Below, piece after piece: positions 16,310 through 25,275 of a stretch of 62,706 nt of DNA (within the stretch, counting starts at the first letter, position 1; the number at the start of each line of letters is the position of its first letter). The notes beneath the pieces were generated by a model. It saw only the letters and a list, made by a program, of their open reading frames with translations. It was not told the DNA's origin and did no database searches. The stretch spans positions 1 through 62,706 of the forward strand of contig NZ_KZ304967.1 in NCBI RefSeq assembly GCF_002723615.1. Direction: 5' to 3'. The DNA is from Limimaricola cinnabarinus (GTDB taxonomy: Bacteria > Pseudomonadota > Alphaproteobacteria > Rhodobacterales > Rhodobacteraceae). A program made the position numbers and the translations under genes.

Positions 16310-16342
16310 CGTCCTCCAAGCGGGCGAAGAGCAAGGAGGACG
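16310..16342 (-). promoter_or_regulatory. Shine-Dalgarno-sequestering hairpin of the TPP riboswitch
   Basis: On the minus strand CGTCCTCC (16342-16335) is perfectly complementary to GGAGGACG (16317-16310), which contains the thiB ribosome site. A further GC/GC pair extends the stem inside. This is the expected expression platform of a translational thiamine riboswitch; how it alternates with the aptamer is inferred. Confidence 0.75.
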
Positions 16343-16350
16343 CATGTCCC

Positions 16351-16434
16351 GAAACCTTCCCTCCGCCGGTGTGATCCGGTTCAGGTTCAACGGGTCCGCG
16401 CGATGCGCATCTCAGCCAGTGGCCCCCCGAGGTG
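16351..16434 (-). ncRNA. TPP (THI-element) riboswitch aptamer
   Basis: The minus strand carries the conserved thiamine-pyrophosphate aptamer elements in order: TCGGGGGGCC, GGCTGAGATGCG (core CTGAGA), GGACCCGTTGAACCTGA, ACCGGATCACACCGGCG and GAGGGAAGGT. The ends can pair as P1 (ACCT with AGGT). It lies 45 nt before the thiB start. Binding of TPP should expose the anti-Shine-Dalgarno strand and switch off translation of the transporter. Confidence 0.95.
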
Positions 16435-16532
16435 GGGCGGACACTACGCCATCGCGCGCCATGCGCAAGCCCCCCGCCCTTTCCCCCGCACCCGCCCCGC
16501 GCTACACCGGCCCCGCCACAAGGAGAGCGCCC

Positions 16533-17633
16533 ATGTCCCTCAACAGCTTCGGCCACCTGTTCCGCGTCACCACATGGGGCGAAAGCCACGGGCCCGCGCT
16601 CGGCGCCACGGTCGATGGCTGCCCGCCGGGGGTGGAGATCACCGAAAAAGCGCTGCAGGTCTGGCTCGACAAGCGGCGGCCCGGACAGAACAAGCACACC
16701 ACGCAAAGACGCGAGCCCGACACGGTGGAGATCCTGTCGGGGGTGTTCGAGGGCCGCTCCACCGGCACGCCGATCCAGCTGATGATCCGCAACACCGACC
16801 AGCGCTCCAAGGATTACGGCGACATCGCCGAGACCTTCCGCCCCGGCCATGCCGACATCGCCTATCACCTGAAATACGGGCTGCGCGATTATCGCGGCGG
16901 CGGGCGTTCCAGCGCGCGCGAGACTGCCGCAAGGGTCGCGGCGGGGGGCGTGGCGCGCGCGGCGCTCGCGGCGCTTCTGCCCGAGCTGAAGATCACCGGC
17001 TACATGGTGCAGATGGGCGAGAAGCGGATCGACCGCGCGCGGCTCGACATGACCGAGATCGAGCGTAACGATTTCTGGTGCCCCGACGCCGCGGCAGCGG
17101 CCGAATGGTCCGATTATCTCGATGCGCTCAGGAAGGATCACAACTCCGTCGGCGCGATGATCGAGGTCACCGCCTCGGGCGTGCCCGCGGGCTTGGGCGC
17201 GCCGGTCTATGGCAAGCTCGACACCGATCTGGCGGCGGCGATGATGTCGATCAACGCGGTGAAGGGCGTCGAGATCGGCGAAGGCATGGCCGCCGCCGCG
17301 CTTACCGGGCGCGACAATGCCGACGAGATCTTCATGGGGCCGAACGGCCCCGAATACGGCTCGAACCATGCGGGCGGCGTCTTGGGCGGGATCAGTTCGG
17401 GGCAGGATTTGGTGCTGCGCTTCGCGGTGAAGCCCACCTCCTCGATCCTGTCGCCCCGCCGCTCGATCAAGCTCGACGGCAGCGCCACCGAGGTCGTCAC
17501 CAAAGGCCGCCACGATCCTTGCGTCGGCATCCGCGCGGTTCCGGTGGCCGAGGCGATGATGGCCTGCGTGCTGCTCGACCATTACCTGCTCGATCGCGGC
17601 CAGACCGGCGGGCATCGCGGCACCATCGGCTGA
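16533..17633 (+). CDS. aroC: Chorismate synthase
   Basis: Last step of the shikimate pathway: 5-enolpyruvylshikimate-3-phosphate to chorismate, needing reduced FMN. It has 366 residues, normal for the family. The signatures are [19 protein letters not shown] near the N-terminus, [19 protein letters not shown], and the C-terminal [23 protein letters not shown] 16533 has AGGAGA 6 nt upstream. It diverges from thiBPQ and ends in a shared terminator with the convergent EamA/PRC gene. Confidence 0.97.
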   Translation: MSLNSFGHLFRVTTWGESHGPALGATVDGCPPGVEITEKALQVWLDKRRPGQNKHTTQRREPDTVEILSGVFEGRSTGTPIQLMIRNTDQRSKDYGDIAETFRPGHADIAYHLKYGLRDYRGGGRSSARETAARVAAGGVARAALAALLPELKITGYMVQMGEKRIDRARLDMTEIERNDFWCPDAAAAAEWSDYLDALRKDHNSVGAMIEVTASGVPAGLGAPVYGKLDTDLAAAMMSINAVKGVEIGEGMAAAALTGRDNADEIFMGPNGPEYGSNHAGGVLGGISSGQDLVLRFAVKPTSSILSPRRSIKLDGSATEVVTKGRHDPCVGIRAVPVAEAMMACVLLDHYLLDRGQTGGHRGTIG

Positions 17634-17650
17634 AGGCCCCGTGGGGCACG

Positions 17651-17682
17651 AAAAAGGCCGCCGGGGTCTTCCCGGCGGCCTT
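17651..17682. terminator. Bidirectional terminator between aroC and the EamA/PRC gene
   Basis: A 12-bp perfect stem AAGGCCGCCGGG / CCCGGCGGCCTT with a 5-nt loop, preceded by an A-run. It can terminate the leftward transcript efficiently and the rightward one less so. Confidence 0.8.
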
Positions 17683-17702
17683 CGTCCGGCGCAGCAGGCG
17701 CA

Positions 17703-18059
17703 TCAGATCCAGTAATACGGCGCGCCGTAATGGGTATAGGCGGCCTCTTCCCAGCGCCGGTCCTCGTACCAGCGCTCGGGCCGCTCGGGCGCGCCCTTGA
17801 GCTGTTCTTCGGTGATGTCGGTGCGGTAGCCGTTGAGCCCGGTGTCATATTCGAGCTTGGCCCAGGGGATCGGGTGATGCTCCTCGCCCATGCCGAGGAA
17901 ACCGCCGAAGCCCATCACCGCATAGGTGATCTTGCCCGATTTCTTGTCGATCACGAGATGGTCGATATGGCCGATCTTCTCGCCGCCCGCGCCGTAGACC
18001 TCGGTGCCGTTGACCCGGTCGGACGAGATCGTGGAATGGCTGTCGCTGTAGTCGAACAT
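17703..18059 (-). CDS. PRC-barrel domain protein, alternative internal start of the fused frame
   Basis: A 118-residue protein beginning MFDYSDSHSTISSDRVNGTE with the PRC-barrel core NGTEVYGAGGEKIGHIDHLV and VIDKKSGKITYAVMGFGGFL. This is a stand-alone family common in Rhizobiales and Rhodobacterales, implicated in RNA metabolism or stress but with no firm function. A strong AGGAGG ribosome site lies 6 nt before the ATG at 18059. That argues that this start is used even though the upstream EamA frame runs into it. Confidence 0.65.
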   Translation of the reverse strand: MFDYSDSHSTISSDRVNGTEVYGAGGEKIGHIDHLVIDKKSGKITYAVMGFGGFLGMGEEHHPIPWAKLEYDTGLNGYRTDITEEQLKGAPERPERWYEDRRWEEAAYTHYGAPYYWI

Positions 18060-19007
18060 GATGTCCTCCTGTGCTGTCTCGGAGGTAAAACCGACAGCCC
18101 CGCCCGGCTGTTCCGCCGCTGCGCGGGCTGCGCCGGTTTCCGCCGAGCGGCGGCGCGCCAGCTGCACCGCGAGAATGCCCGCCGCCACCACCGCCACGCC
18201 CAGCGCGTCCGTGGCCCCCAGCGCCTCGCCCAGAAGCACGGCGGCGATCACGACGCCGAAGACCGGGTTCAGGAAATGGAAGGTCGCCGCCTTGACCGCG
18301 CCGATCCGCTCGACCAGCACGAACCACACCAGCGTCGCCAGCACGCCCGGCACCAGAACGGTATAGGTAAAGGCCACGACGAGCGGCCAGGACCAGTCGA
18401 CCGACCATGTCTCGAGCGCCAGCGCCGGCGGCAGCAGCGCCGCCGCGCCCACGAGCATCTGCAGCCCCACCACCATCATCAGGTTGCCGCCCGAGGCCGC
18501 GCCGCGCACCGCCAGCGTCGCCGTGGCCAGCGCCAGCGCCGCCACCGCGCAAAGCGCCACCGCCAGAAGATCGAGCCCGCCCGCCATGCGCCCGCCCATG
18601 ATGATCGCCACGCCCGCAAAGCCCGCGACAAGGCCCAGCGCGGCGAGGGGCGGCAGCCGGTCGCGCAGGAAGGCCCAGCCGATCAGCGCCACCAGAAGCG
18701 GCATGGTCGAGGCGATGATCGAGGCGACCGAGGCGCCGATCCACTGCATCGCCACGAAGTTGAGCCCCAGATAGAGCGCGTTCTGGCACAGTCCGAAGAT
18801 CACCACCCCGCGCCACTGGCCACGGCTGAGCCGCGCGGTCTGGCGCAGCGCCAGAGCGATGCCGATGGCGATGATGCCCGAGGCGAGAAAGCGCAGCGTC
18901 AGCGCGGTCAGCGGCGGGGCATAGGCCACGACGACCCGCGCCGAGGTGAAGGCCGAGGACCACATCAGCGCAAAGGCGAGCCCGAGCCCGAGTGACCTGA
19001 TATCCAT
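17703..19007 (-). CDS. EamA/DMT-family transporter reading in frame into a PRC-barrel domain
   Basis: A 434-residue frame. Residues about 1-290 are a drug/metabolite exporter with ten hydrophobic helices in two EamA repeats, ending around GILAVQLARRRS. A short Ala/Glu-rich linker follows without any stop codon, and residues about 317-434 form a PRC-barrel protein. ATG 19007 has GGAGG 6 nt upstream. Either the original stop was lost, giving a membrane-tethered PRC domain, or the two halves are translated separately; the internal AGGAGG before the PRC ATG supports some independent initiation. Substrate unknown. Confidence 0.75.
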   Translation of the reverse strand: MDIRSLGLGLAFALMWSSAFTSARVVVAYAPPLTALTLRFLASGIIAIGIALALRQTARLSRGQWRGVVIFGLCQNALYLGLNFVAMQWIGASVASIIASTMPLLVALIGWAFLRDRLPPLAALGLVAGFAGVAIIMGGRMAGGLDLLAVALCAVAALALATATLAVRGAASGGNLMMVVGLQMLVGAAALLPPALALETWSVDWSWPLVVAFTYTVLVPGVLATLVWFVLVERIGAVKAATFHFLNPVFGVVIAAVLLGEALGATDALGVAVVAAGILAVQLARRRSAETGAARAAAEQPGGAVGFTSETAQEDIMFDYSDSHSTISSDRVNGTEVYGAGGEKIGHIDHLVIDKKSGKITYAVMGFGGFLGMGEEHHPIPWAKLEYDTGLNGYRTDITEEQLKGAPERPERWYEDRRWEEAAYTHYGAPYYWI

Positions 19008-19043
19008 GCAAGACCTCCGCTGCGCTGGGCGGGAGCCGAAACC

Positions 19044-19073
19044 GAAAAGGGCCGCCCCCGGGGGCGACCCTTT
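19044..19073 (-). terminator. Rho-independent terminator of the HU-like gene
   Basis: On the minus strand AGGGTCGCCCCC pairs with GGGGGCGGCCCT (one mismatch/G-T) and is followed by TTTT, 43 nt after the HU-like stop. Confidence 0.65.
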
Positions 19074-19115
19074 CCTCAAATCCTCCGAACCGCAAGACCG
19101 CGGCCCGAGACGGCG

Positions 19116-19406
19116 TCACTCCTCGTTGACGCTGTCCTTGAGCGCCTTGGCGATGGTCATCTTGACCACCTTGTCGGCGTCCTTCTTGATCTGCTCGCCG
19201 GTGGCCGGGTTGCGGACCATGCGCTCGGGGCGCTCGCGACAGTAGATCTTGCCGACATTCGGCAGGGTCACGGCGCCGCCCTGCGACACTTCGCGGGTGA
19301 TGATGGCGACCAGCGCGTCGAGATGGGCGCCGGCGGTCTTCTTGTCGCCGCCGGTCTCGTCGGCGATGGCGCTGACGAGCTGCGCCTTGGTCATCGGTTT
19401 GGCCAT
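19116..19406 (-). CDS. HU-family DNA-binding protein
   Basis: A 96-residue nucleoid protein. The helical N-terminus (KPMTKAQLVSAIADETGGDK) is followed by the dimer core and the beta-arm with the RNPATGEQI signature (about 68-76), the HU/IHF hallmark. Start ATG 19406 has AAGGAG 7 nt upstream; an extended frame beyond it is not protein-like. The arm region departs from textbook HU (VGKIYCRERPERMVRNP), so it is an HU variant rather than IHF. It binds and bends DNA with little sequence preference. Confidence 0.9.
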   Translation of the reverse strand: MAKPMTKAQLVSAIADETGGDKKTAGAHLDALVAIITREVSQGGAVTLPNVGKIYCRERPERMVRNPATGEQIKKDADKVVKMTIAKALKDSVNEE

Positions 19407-19538
19407 TCCAGGTCTCCTTGCCACAGCCCGCTTTGGGCTTGTCCTTGCACCGCTTGGCGCGGCGTGTTGCCTAGACCCACAATGAAACAAGCGTCATTGC
19501 AAGCAAAAACCGCTGTTTCCTTACGGTATCGGCGGGTT

Positions 19539-21014
19539 TCACAGGAAGGCCGTCTCTTCGAAGCTACGCAGCTTGCGGCTGTGGATACGCTCCAGCGGCA
19601 TCTCGCGCAGCCGCTCCATCGCCCGGATCCCGATCATCAGGTGACGCGCCACCTGCGTCTTGTAGAAATCCGACGCCATGCCCGGCAGCTTCAGCTCGCC
19701 ATGCAGCGGCTTGTCGGAGACGCATAGAAGCGTGCCGTAGGGCACCCGGAAGCGAAAGCCGTTGGCGGCGATGGTCGCGCTTTCCATGTCGAGCGCCACC
19801 GCGCGCGACTGGCTGAGCCGCTGCACCGGGCCCGACTGGTCGCGCAGCTCCCAGTTGCGGTTGTCGATGGTCGCCACGGTGCCGGTGCGCATGATCCGCT
19901 TGAGCTCGAAGCCTTCGAGCGCGGTGACCTGCGCCACCGCATCCTCGAGCGCGATCTGGATCTCGGCCAGCGCCGGGATCGGCACCCAGACCGGCAGGTC
20001 GTCGTCGAGCACGTGATCCTCGCGCAGATAGCCATGCGCGAGGACGAAATCCCCGAGCCGCTGCGAATTGCGCAGACCGGCGCAGTGCCCGACCATCAGC
20101 CAGGCATGCGGGCGCAGCACCGCGATGTGGTCGGTCGCGGTCTTGGCGTTCGACGGGCCGACGCCGATATTGACCAGCGTGATCCCCTGCCCGTTCTCCC
20201 GCTTGAGGTGATAGGTCGGCATCTGCGGCATCTTGGCGGGGATGTGCATCGCGCCTTCGGGGTCGGTGATCACCTGGTTGTTCGGCCCGACGAAGGCGGT
20301 GTAGCCGCTTTCGGGATCGGCCAGCACGTGGCGGGCATAGGCCTCGAATTCCTCCACGTAGAACTGGTAGTTGGTGAACAGCACGTGGTTCTGGAAATGG
20401 GTCGGATCGGTCGCGGTGTAATGCGCGAGCCGGGCCAGCGAATAATCGATCCGCTGCGCCGTGAAGGGCGCGAGCGGCATCGCCCCGTCCGGGTAGGTGA
20501 AGCCGTTGCCATTGACGATGTCGTCATGCGTGGTCGAAAGATCCGGCACGTCGAACACGTCGCGCAGGTGGAACTCCATCGCCCCGTCCTGCGGCACCGT
20601 CACGCTCGCGTCGTTGGCCACGGCGAAATGCACCGGCATCGGCGTCTCCGACGCGCCGATCACCACCGGCACGCCGTGGTTCTCGATCAGAAGCCGCATC
20701 TGCTGCTTGAGATAATTGCCGAACAGGCGCGGCCGCGTCACCGTCGTCGCATAGGTGCCCGGTCCCGCCACATGGCCAAAGCTCAGCCGGCTGTCGGCCA
20801 GAGCGAAGGTCGCGGTGGAAAAGCGGATCTCGGGATAGAAGGCGCGGTAGCGCGTCTCGGGCACGCCGCCGCCCAGCGTCTCGGTGAACTTCTCGCACAA
20901 GAAGCGCGTGGCGGTGTCGTAGATCTCGCGCAGCCGCGCCAGCGCCGCCTCTGGGTCGGTGAAGGCCTCGGCGGCGGGGGTGTGGGGCGTCTGGATCTTC
21001 AGCGTCTTCTCCAT
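19539..21014 (-). CDS. amn: AMP nucleosidase
   Basis: Hydrolyses AMP to adenine and ribose 5-phosphate. The 491-residue length matches Amn. The N-terminal Amn-specific domain is followed by a purine-phosphorylase-like domain (from about residue 270) with VNIGVGPSNAKTATDHIAVL, the GHCAGLRNSQRLGDFVLAHG segment and DMESATIAANGFRFRVPYG. Its ATG lies 5 nt after the ade stop, so both are in one operon: adenine released here is deaminated to hypoxanthine by Ade. Confidence 0.95.
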   Translation of the reverse strand: MEKTLKIQTPHTPAAEAFTDPEAALARLREIYDTATRFLCEKFTETLGGGVPETRYRAFYPEIRFSTATFALADSRLSFGHVAGPGTYATTVTRPRLFGNYLKQQMRLLIENHGVPVVIGASETPMPVHFAVANDASVTVPQDGAMEFHLRDVFDVPDLSTTHDDIVNGNGFTYPDGAMPLAPFTAQRIDYSLARLAHYTATDPTHFQNHVLFTNYQFYVEEFEAYARHVLADPESGYTAFVGPNNQVITDPEGAMHIPAKMPQMPTYHLKRENGQGITLVNIGVGPSNAKTATDHIAVLRPHAWLMVGHCAGLRNSQRLGDFVLAHGYLREDHVLDDDLPVWVPIPALAEIQIALEDAVAQVTALEGFELKRIMRTGTVATIDNRNWELRDQSGPVQRLSQSRAVALDMESATIAANGFRFRVPYGTLLCVSDKPLHGELKLPGMASDFYKTQVARHLMIGIRAMERLREMPLERIHSRKLRSFEETAFL

Positions 21015-21019
21015 CTGGT

Positions 21020-22819
21020 TCAGTCCTGTCCTTCGAATGGTCCCGTGATCTCGAAGCGGGTGACATCCACCAGCCCCAGATCCGATATGCGCAGCTCGGG
21101 GATCACCACGAGCGCGAGCAGCGAATGTTGCATGTAGGCGTTGTTGAGACGGCAGCCAGCCTCGCGCATCGCGTCGCCCATGGCCTGCGCCGCGGCCGCC
21201 ACCTCGCGCGCCGGCGCGTCCGACATCAGCCCCGCGATCGGCAGCCGCACCAGCGCGCGCTCCTCGCCGTCGCGCCAGACCGTGACCCCGCCGCCGACCC
21301 GGCCCAGCCGGTTGGCGGCGCGCGCCATCATCTCGGCATCCGTGCCGACCACGATCATGTGGTGGCTGTCATGCGCGACGGTGGAGGCGATCGCCATGCG
21401 CCCCTCATAGCCGAAGCCCTCGACGAAGCCGTTGGTCACGCCGCCCGTGCCGCGATGCCGCTCGACCAGAGCGATCCGCGCCACGGGCCCCTCGGGCATG
21501 ACCGCGCCGCCCTGTATGGGAAGCTCGCGGATCAGCGCCCGCGTCGGCGCCTGGTTCTCGACCACGCCGATCACGCGGGCGCGCACCGTGCTCGCCCCCT
21601 CGGGGGCTTCGACCTGGAAATCATCCGCCACCAGCTCCTTGCCGAGACGCACCGTGTCGCGCGCCTTCAGGGGCCAGTCGTAATGCGGACATGTGACACG
21701 CAGATCACCGTTTTCGGCCACCAGCACACCGCGCGCGAAGACCTGCTCGATCGGCAGGCTCTTCAGGTCCGAGGTCAGGATCACGTCGGCCCGCCGGCCC
21801 GGCGCGATGCTTCCCAGCTCGCGCTCCATGCCGAAATGCGTGGCGGTGTTGATCGTCGCCATCTGCAACGCCACCAGCGGGTCGCAGCCGCAGTCGATCG
21901 CGTGGCGCACCACCCGGTCCATGTGGCCGTCATCGACCAGCGTGCCGGAGTGGCAGTCATCGGTGCACAGCACGAAGTTGCGCGGGTCGAGCCCCTTTTC
22001 GGTGACGGCGGTGATCTGGCTCTCCACGTCGTACCACGCCGAGCCCAGCCGCAGCATGGAGCGCATGCCCTGCCGCACCCGGTCGATCGCGTCGCTCTCG
22101 CGCGTGCCCTCGTGGTCGTCGGCCGGGCCGCCAGCGACATAGGCATGGAACGGCGCGCCGCGATCGGGGCTGGCGTAATGCCCGCCCACGGTCTTGCCCG
22201 CGCGCATGGTCGCGGCGATCTCCGACAGCATCTTCGGATCGCCCGCCACCACGCCGGGGTAGTTCATCATCTCGCCCAGGCCCACGATGCCGGGCCATGA
22301 CATCGCCTCGGCCACGTCCTCGGGAGAAATCTCGTGGCCCGTCGTCTCCAGCCCCGGCGCCGAGGGCGCGCAGCTGGGCATCTGGGTGAAGATGTTGACG
22401 GGCTGCATCAGCGCCTCGTCATGCATCATCCTGACGCCTTCGAGCCCAAGCACGTTGGCGATCTCGTGCGGGTCGGTGAACATGGTCGTGGTGCCGTGCG
22501 GGATCACGGCGGCGGCGAATTCCGCGGGCGTCAGCATGCCGCTTTCGATATGCATATGCGCGTCGATCAGGCCGGGGATCAGGTAGCGGCCATCCGCTTC
22601 GACCACCTGCGTCCCCTCGCCGATGCAATGCCCGGCATCGGGGCCGACATAGGCAAAGCGGCCCTCGGCCACCGCCACCTCCCAGCCGTCGAGGATTTCG
22701 CGGCTCTGCACGTTCACCAGACGCCCGCCGCGGATCACGAGATCGGCGGCTTCGCGGCCAGCGGCCACGGCGACGAGACGGGGGGCAACCTCGGCCCAGG
22801 GTTTGACGACATGTTCCAT
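21020..22819 (-). CDS. ade: Adenine deaminase
   Basis: Deaminates adenine to hypoxanthine (amidohydrolase superfamily, Ade/YfiN type). The 599-residue protein has the amidohydrolase metal motif DAHMHIESGMLTP (about 86-98), further ligands in TDPHEIANVLG and CTDDCHSG, and the C-terminal Ade domain with HDSHHMIVVG. There is no signal peptide. It is the first gene of ade-amn. Upstream, on the divergent side, lies a single copy of the dispersed repeat. Confidence 0.95.
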   Translation of the reverse strand: MEHVVKPWAEVAPRLVAVAAGREAADLVIRGGRLVNVQSREILDGWEVAVAEGRFAYVGPDAGHCIGEGTQVVEADGRYLIPGLIDAHMHIESGMLTPAEFAAAVIPHGTTTMFTDPHEIANVLGLEGVRMMHDEALMQPVNIFTQMPSCAPSAPGLETTGHEISPEDVAEAMSWPGIVGLGEMMNYPGVVAGDPKMLSEIAATMRAGKTVGGHYASPDRGAPFHAYVAGGPADDHEGTRESDAIDRVRQGMRSMLRLGSAWYDVESQITAVTEKGLDPRNFVLCTDDCHSGTLVDDGHMDRVVRHAIDCGCDPLVALQMATINTATHFGMERELGSIAPGRRADVILTSDLKSLPIEQVFARGVLVAENGDLRVTCPHYDWPLKARDTVRLGKELVADDFQVEAPEGASTVRARVIGVVENQAPTRALIRELPIQGGAVMPEGPVARIALVERHRGTGGVTNGFVEGFGYEGRMAIASTVAHDSHHMIVVGTDAEMMARAANRLGRVGGGVTVWRDGEERALVRLPIAGLMSDAPAREVAAAAQAMGDAMREAGCRLNNAYMQHSLLALVVIPELRISDLGLVDVTRFEITGPFEGQD

Positions 22820-22912
22820 CTTCGGATTTCATACCAACCGGCGGGCCGCCGCAACCCCGCCGGATGCGTGACGCGAGAGGCCCCGGCGCCGCGCAGGCCG
22901 AAACCGGGGGCA

Positions 22913-22936
22913 TGCGTATTTGCGGAAAGATGAACC
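22913..22936 (+). repeat. Dispersed repeat, single copy (locus C)
   Basis: TGCGTATTTGCGGAAAGATG and four further bases match the repeat unit found elsewhere in the window. It lies in the divergent ade/topoisomerase gap. I see no inverted partner nearby. Confidence 0.8.
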
Positions 22937-23014
22937 ATGGGCGCGCGAGAGCGTGATCGCCGCGCGCGGAACGCCCCTCCCGCAAGGCGCGTTGCGCGGT
23001 CGAGGAGACCCGCC

Positions 23015-23995
23015 ATGCCGCCCCCCGCCAAGCTCGTCTACTACCCCGATTCCGAGCCCGGCATCCGCCGCCGCCGCTGCGGGCGCGGCTTCGCCTATAC
23101 CGCGCCCGACGGCACCACCATCGCACGCGGGGCCGAGCGCCGCCGCATCGAGGCGCTCGCCGTGCCGCCCGCCTATGACAATGTCTGGATCTGCCCCAAG
23201 CCGCATGGCCATCTGCAGGCCACCGGCCATGACGACCGCGCGCGCAAGCAGTATCGCTACCATCCCGACTGGCGCGCCTGGCGCGAGGCGCACAAGTTCG
23301 ACCACCTCGCCGCCTTCGGCGAAGCCCTGCCCGCCATCCGCCGCCGCATCCGCCGCGACCTGTCGGGAGAGGCGGGCGAATTGGACTTCGCCATCGCCGC
23401 CGTGCTGGCGCTGATCGACCGGGTGTCGATCCGGGTGGGCAACCCCGAATACGCCGCCGAGAACCGCACCTATGGCGCGACCACCCTGACGGGGCGGCAT
23501 ATCCGCCTCGATGGCGGCGAGATGCGGCTGCGCTACACTGCCAAGGGCAACAAGCGGGTGGACCGCAAGCTGAAGGACAAGTCGCTGATGAAGGTGCTGG
23601 GGGAACTGCACGACCTGCCGGGCAGGGAGTTGATCGGCTGGATCGACGAGGACGGCACGCCGCGCTCGGTCTCCTCGGGGCAGGTCAACGCCCGGCTGGC
23701 GGAGATCACCGGCTCCGAGCACGTCACCGCCAAGACCTTCCGCACATGGGCGGGCTCCGAGGCGGCGCTGGCCTGCGCGATCCGCGAGGAGACGCTGACC
23801 ATCAAGGGCATGAGCGAGGCCGCCGCCGAGCGGCTGCACAACACGCCGACCATCGCGCGCAACAGCTACATCCACCCCAAGGTGATCGCGCTGCACGAGG
23901 CGGAGGCGGAGGACCGCGCCGCATTGCTCGAAGACCTGCCCGAAACCGCCGGGCTGCGGCAGGCCGAACGCGCGCTCTTGAGGCTGCTGTCATGA
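23015..23995 (+). CDS. DNA topoisomerase IB (poxvirus-like)
   Basis: A 326-residue type IB topoisomerase that relaxes supercoils through a 3'-phosphotyrosine intermediate. The N-terminal domain contains VPPAYDNVWICP and GHLQATGHDDRARKQYRYHP. The catalytic domain contains RVGNPEYAAENRTYGATTL, KGNKRVDRKLKD and, near the C-terminus, the nucleophile tyrosine in RNSYIHPKV. Start ATG 23015 (MPPPAKLVYY) has GAGGAGA upstream; the frame's 26-residue upstream extension is Arg-rich and unlikely. It is coupled by overlap to the DUF1810 gene. Confidence 0.94.
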   Translation: MPPPAKLVYYPDSEPGIRRRRCGRGFAYTAPDGTTIARGAERRRIEALAVPPAYDNVWICPKPHGHLQATGHDDRARKQYRYHPDWRAWREAHKFDHLAAFGEALPAIRRRIRRDLSGEAGELDFAIAAVLALIDRVSIRVGNPEYAAENRTYGATTLTGRHIRLDGGEMRLRYTAKGNKRVDRKLKDKSLMKVLGELHDLPGRELIGWIDEDGTPRSVSSGQVNARLAEITGSEHVTAKTFRTWAGSEAALACAIREETLTIKGMSEAAAERLHNTPTIARNSYIHPKVIALHEAEAEDRAALLEDLPETAGLRQAERALLRLLS

Positions 23996-24402
23996 GCCTC
24001 GATCGCTTCGTCGAGGCGCAGAAGGGCAGCTATGCCACCGCCCTGTCGGAGATCGAGGCCGGGCAGAAGCGCAGCCACTGGATGTGGTATGTCTGGCCGC
24101 AGATCCGGGGCCTCGGCCATTCGCCGATGGCGCAGCATTACGGCATCGCCGATGCCGAGGAGGCGCGCGCCTATCTCGCCCACCCGGTGCTGGGGCCGCG
24201 CCTCGTGGAGATCAGCCGCGCCATGCTCGCCCACAAGGGCCGCGCGCCCGAGGACATCCTCGGCGGCATCGATGCGCTGAAGCTGCGCAGTTCCGCCACG
24301 CTCTTCGCCGCCCAGCCCGGCGCCGATCCGGTCTTCGGCGAGATCCTCGACGCCTTCTATGACGGCCCCGACGACCGGACCCTCGCCCTGCTGGACCGCT
24401 AG
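23992..24402 (+). CDS. DUF1810 family protein
   Basis: A 136-residue soluble protein with the DUF1810 pattern: LDRFVEAQKGSYATALSEIE, then KRSHWMWYVWPQIRGLG and the YGIADAEEARAYL segment. The family (calpastatin-like by some annotations) has no established function. Its ATG overlaps the topoisomerase stop (ATGA), so both are translationally coupled. Confidence 0.9.
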   Translation: MSLDRFVEAQKGSYATALSEIEAGQKRSHWMWYVWPQIRGLGHSPMAQHYGIADAEEARAYLAHPVLGPRLVEISRAMLAHKGRAPEDILGGIDALKLRSSATLFAAQPGADPVFGEILDAFYDGPDDRTLALLDR

Positions 24403-24426
24403 CGCCGCATCGGGCACATATCCCGC

Positions 24427-25275
24427 ATGAAAACGCTTCTCTCCTTCGGCCACGGCTATTCCGCCCGCGCCCTCGCCCGCCTCCTGCCCGACGACTGGCG
24501 CGTCATCGGCACGACACGCTCGGCCGACAAGGCCGAGGCTTTGCGCAAGGCGGGCGTCGAGCCCGCGATCTGGCCCGGCAGCGACCTGACACCCGCGCTC
24601 GACACGGCCACGCATCTGCTCGTCTCCGCCGCGCCCGATGCCGAGGGCGACCCGGTGCTGCGCGAATGGCAGGATGCCATCGCCGCGCGCGCGGGACGCT
24701 TCGCATGGGTGGGCTACCTCTCGACCACCGGGGTCTATGGCGACCGAAACGGCGACTGGGTCGACGAGGAGAGCGATCTGCGCCCGGCGACCAAGCGCGG
24801 CCGCGCGCGGGTCGAGGCCGAGGCGGCATGGCGCGCCATTCCCGGTCTGCCGCTGCACGTCTTCCGCCTCGCGGGGATCTACGGCCCCGGGCGCGGCCCG
24901 TTCGAGAAGGTGCGCCAGGGCACGGCCCGGCGCATCGTCAAGCAGGGGCAGGTCTTCAGCCGCATCCATGTCGAGGACATCGCGCAGGTGCTCAAGGCAA
25001 GCATCGACCGCCCGAACCCCGGCGCGACCTACAACCTGTGCGATGACGACCCGGCCCCGCCGCAGGACGTCATCGCCCATGCCGCCGAGCTTCTGCGCCT
25101 GCCGGTGCCGCCTGAGGTGGCCTTCGATGAGGCCGAGATGACGCCGATGGCGCGCAGCTTCTACGCCGAGTCGAAGAAGGTCCGGAACGACCGGATCAAG
25201 GACGAACTGGGGGTGCGGCTCATCCACCCCGATTACCGCTCGGGGCTGGCCGCGCTTTTGAAGGACGAGCGCTAG
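24427..25275 (+). CDS. SDR-family NAD(P)-dependent epimerase/dehydratase-like protein (YeeZ-like)
   Basis: A 282-residue atypical extended short-chain dehydrogenase. A Rossmann start, [18 protein letters not shown], provides the glycine-rich nucleotide site. [18 protein letters not shown] holds the conserved STTGVYG stretch, and [17 protein letters not shown] is typical of the YeeZ/NDUFA9-like group. The reaction is unknown. Its TAG stop shares CTAG with the TAG of convergent dxs. Confidence 0.87.
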   Translation: MKTLLSFGHGYSARALARLLPDDWRVIGTTRSADKAEALRKAGVEPAIWPGSDLTPALDTATHLLVSAAPDAEGDPVLREWQDAIAARAGRFAWVGYLSTTGVYGDRNGDWVDEESDLRPATKRGRARVEAEAAWRAIPGLPLHVFRLAGIYGPGRGPFEKVRQGTARRIVKQGQVFSRIHVEDIAQVLKASIDRPNPGATYNLCDDDPAPPQDVIAHAAELLRLPVPPEVAFDEAEMTPMARSFYAESKKVRNDRIKDELGVRLIHPDYRSGLAALLKDER

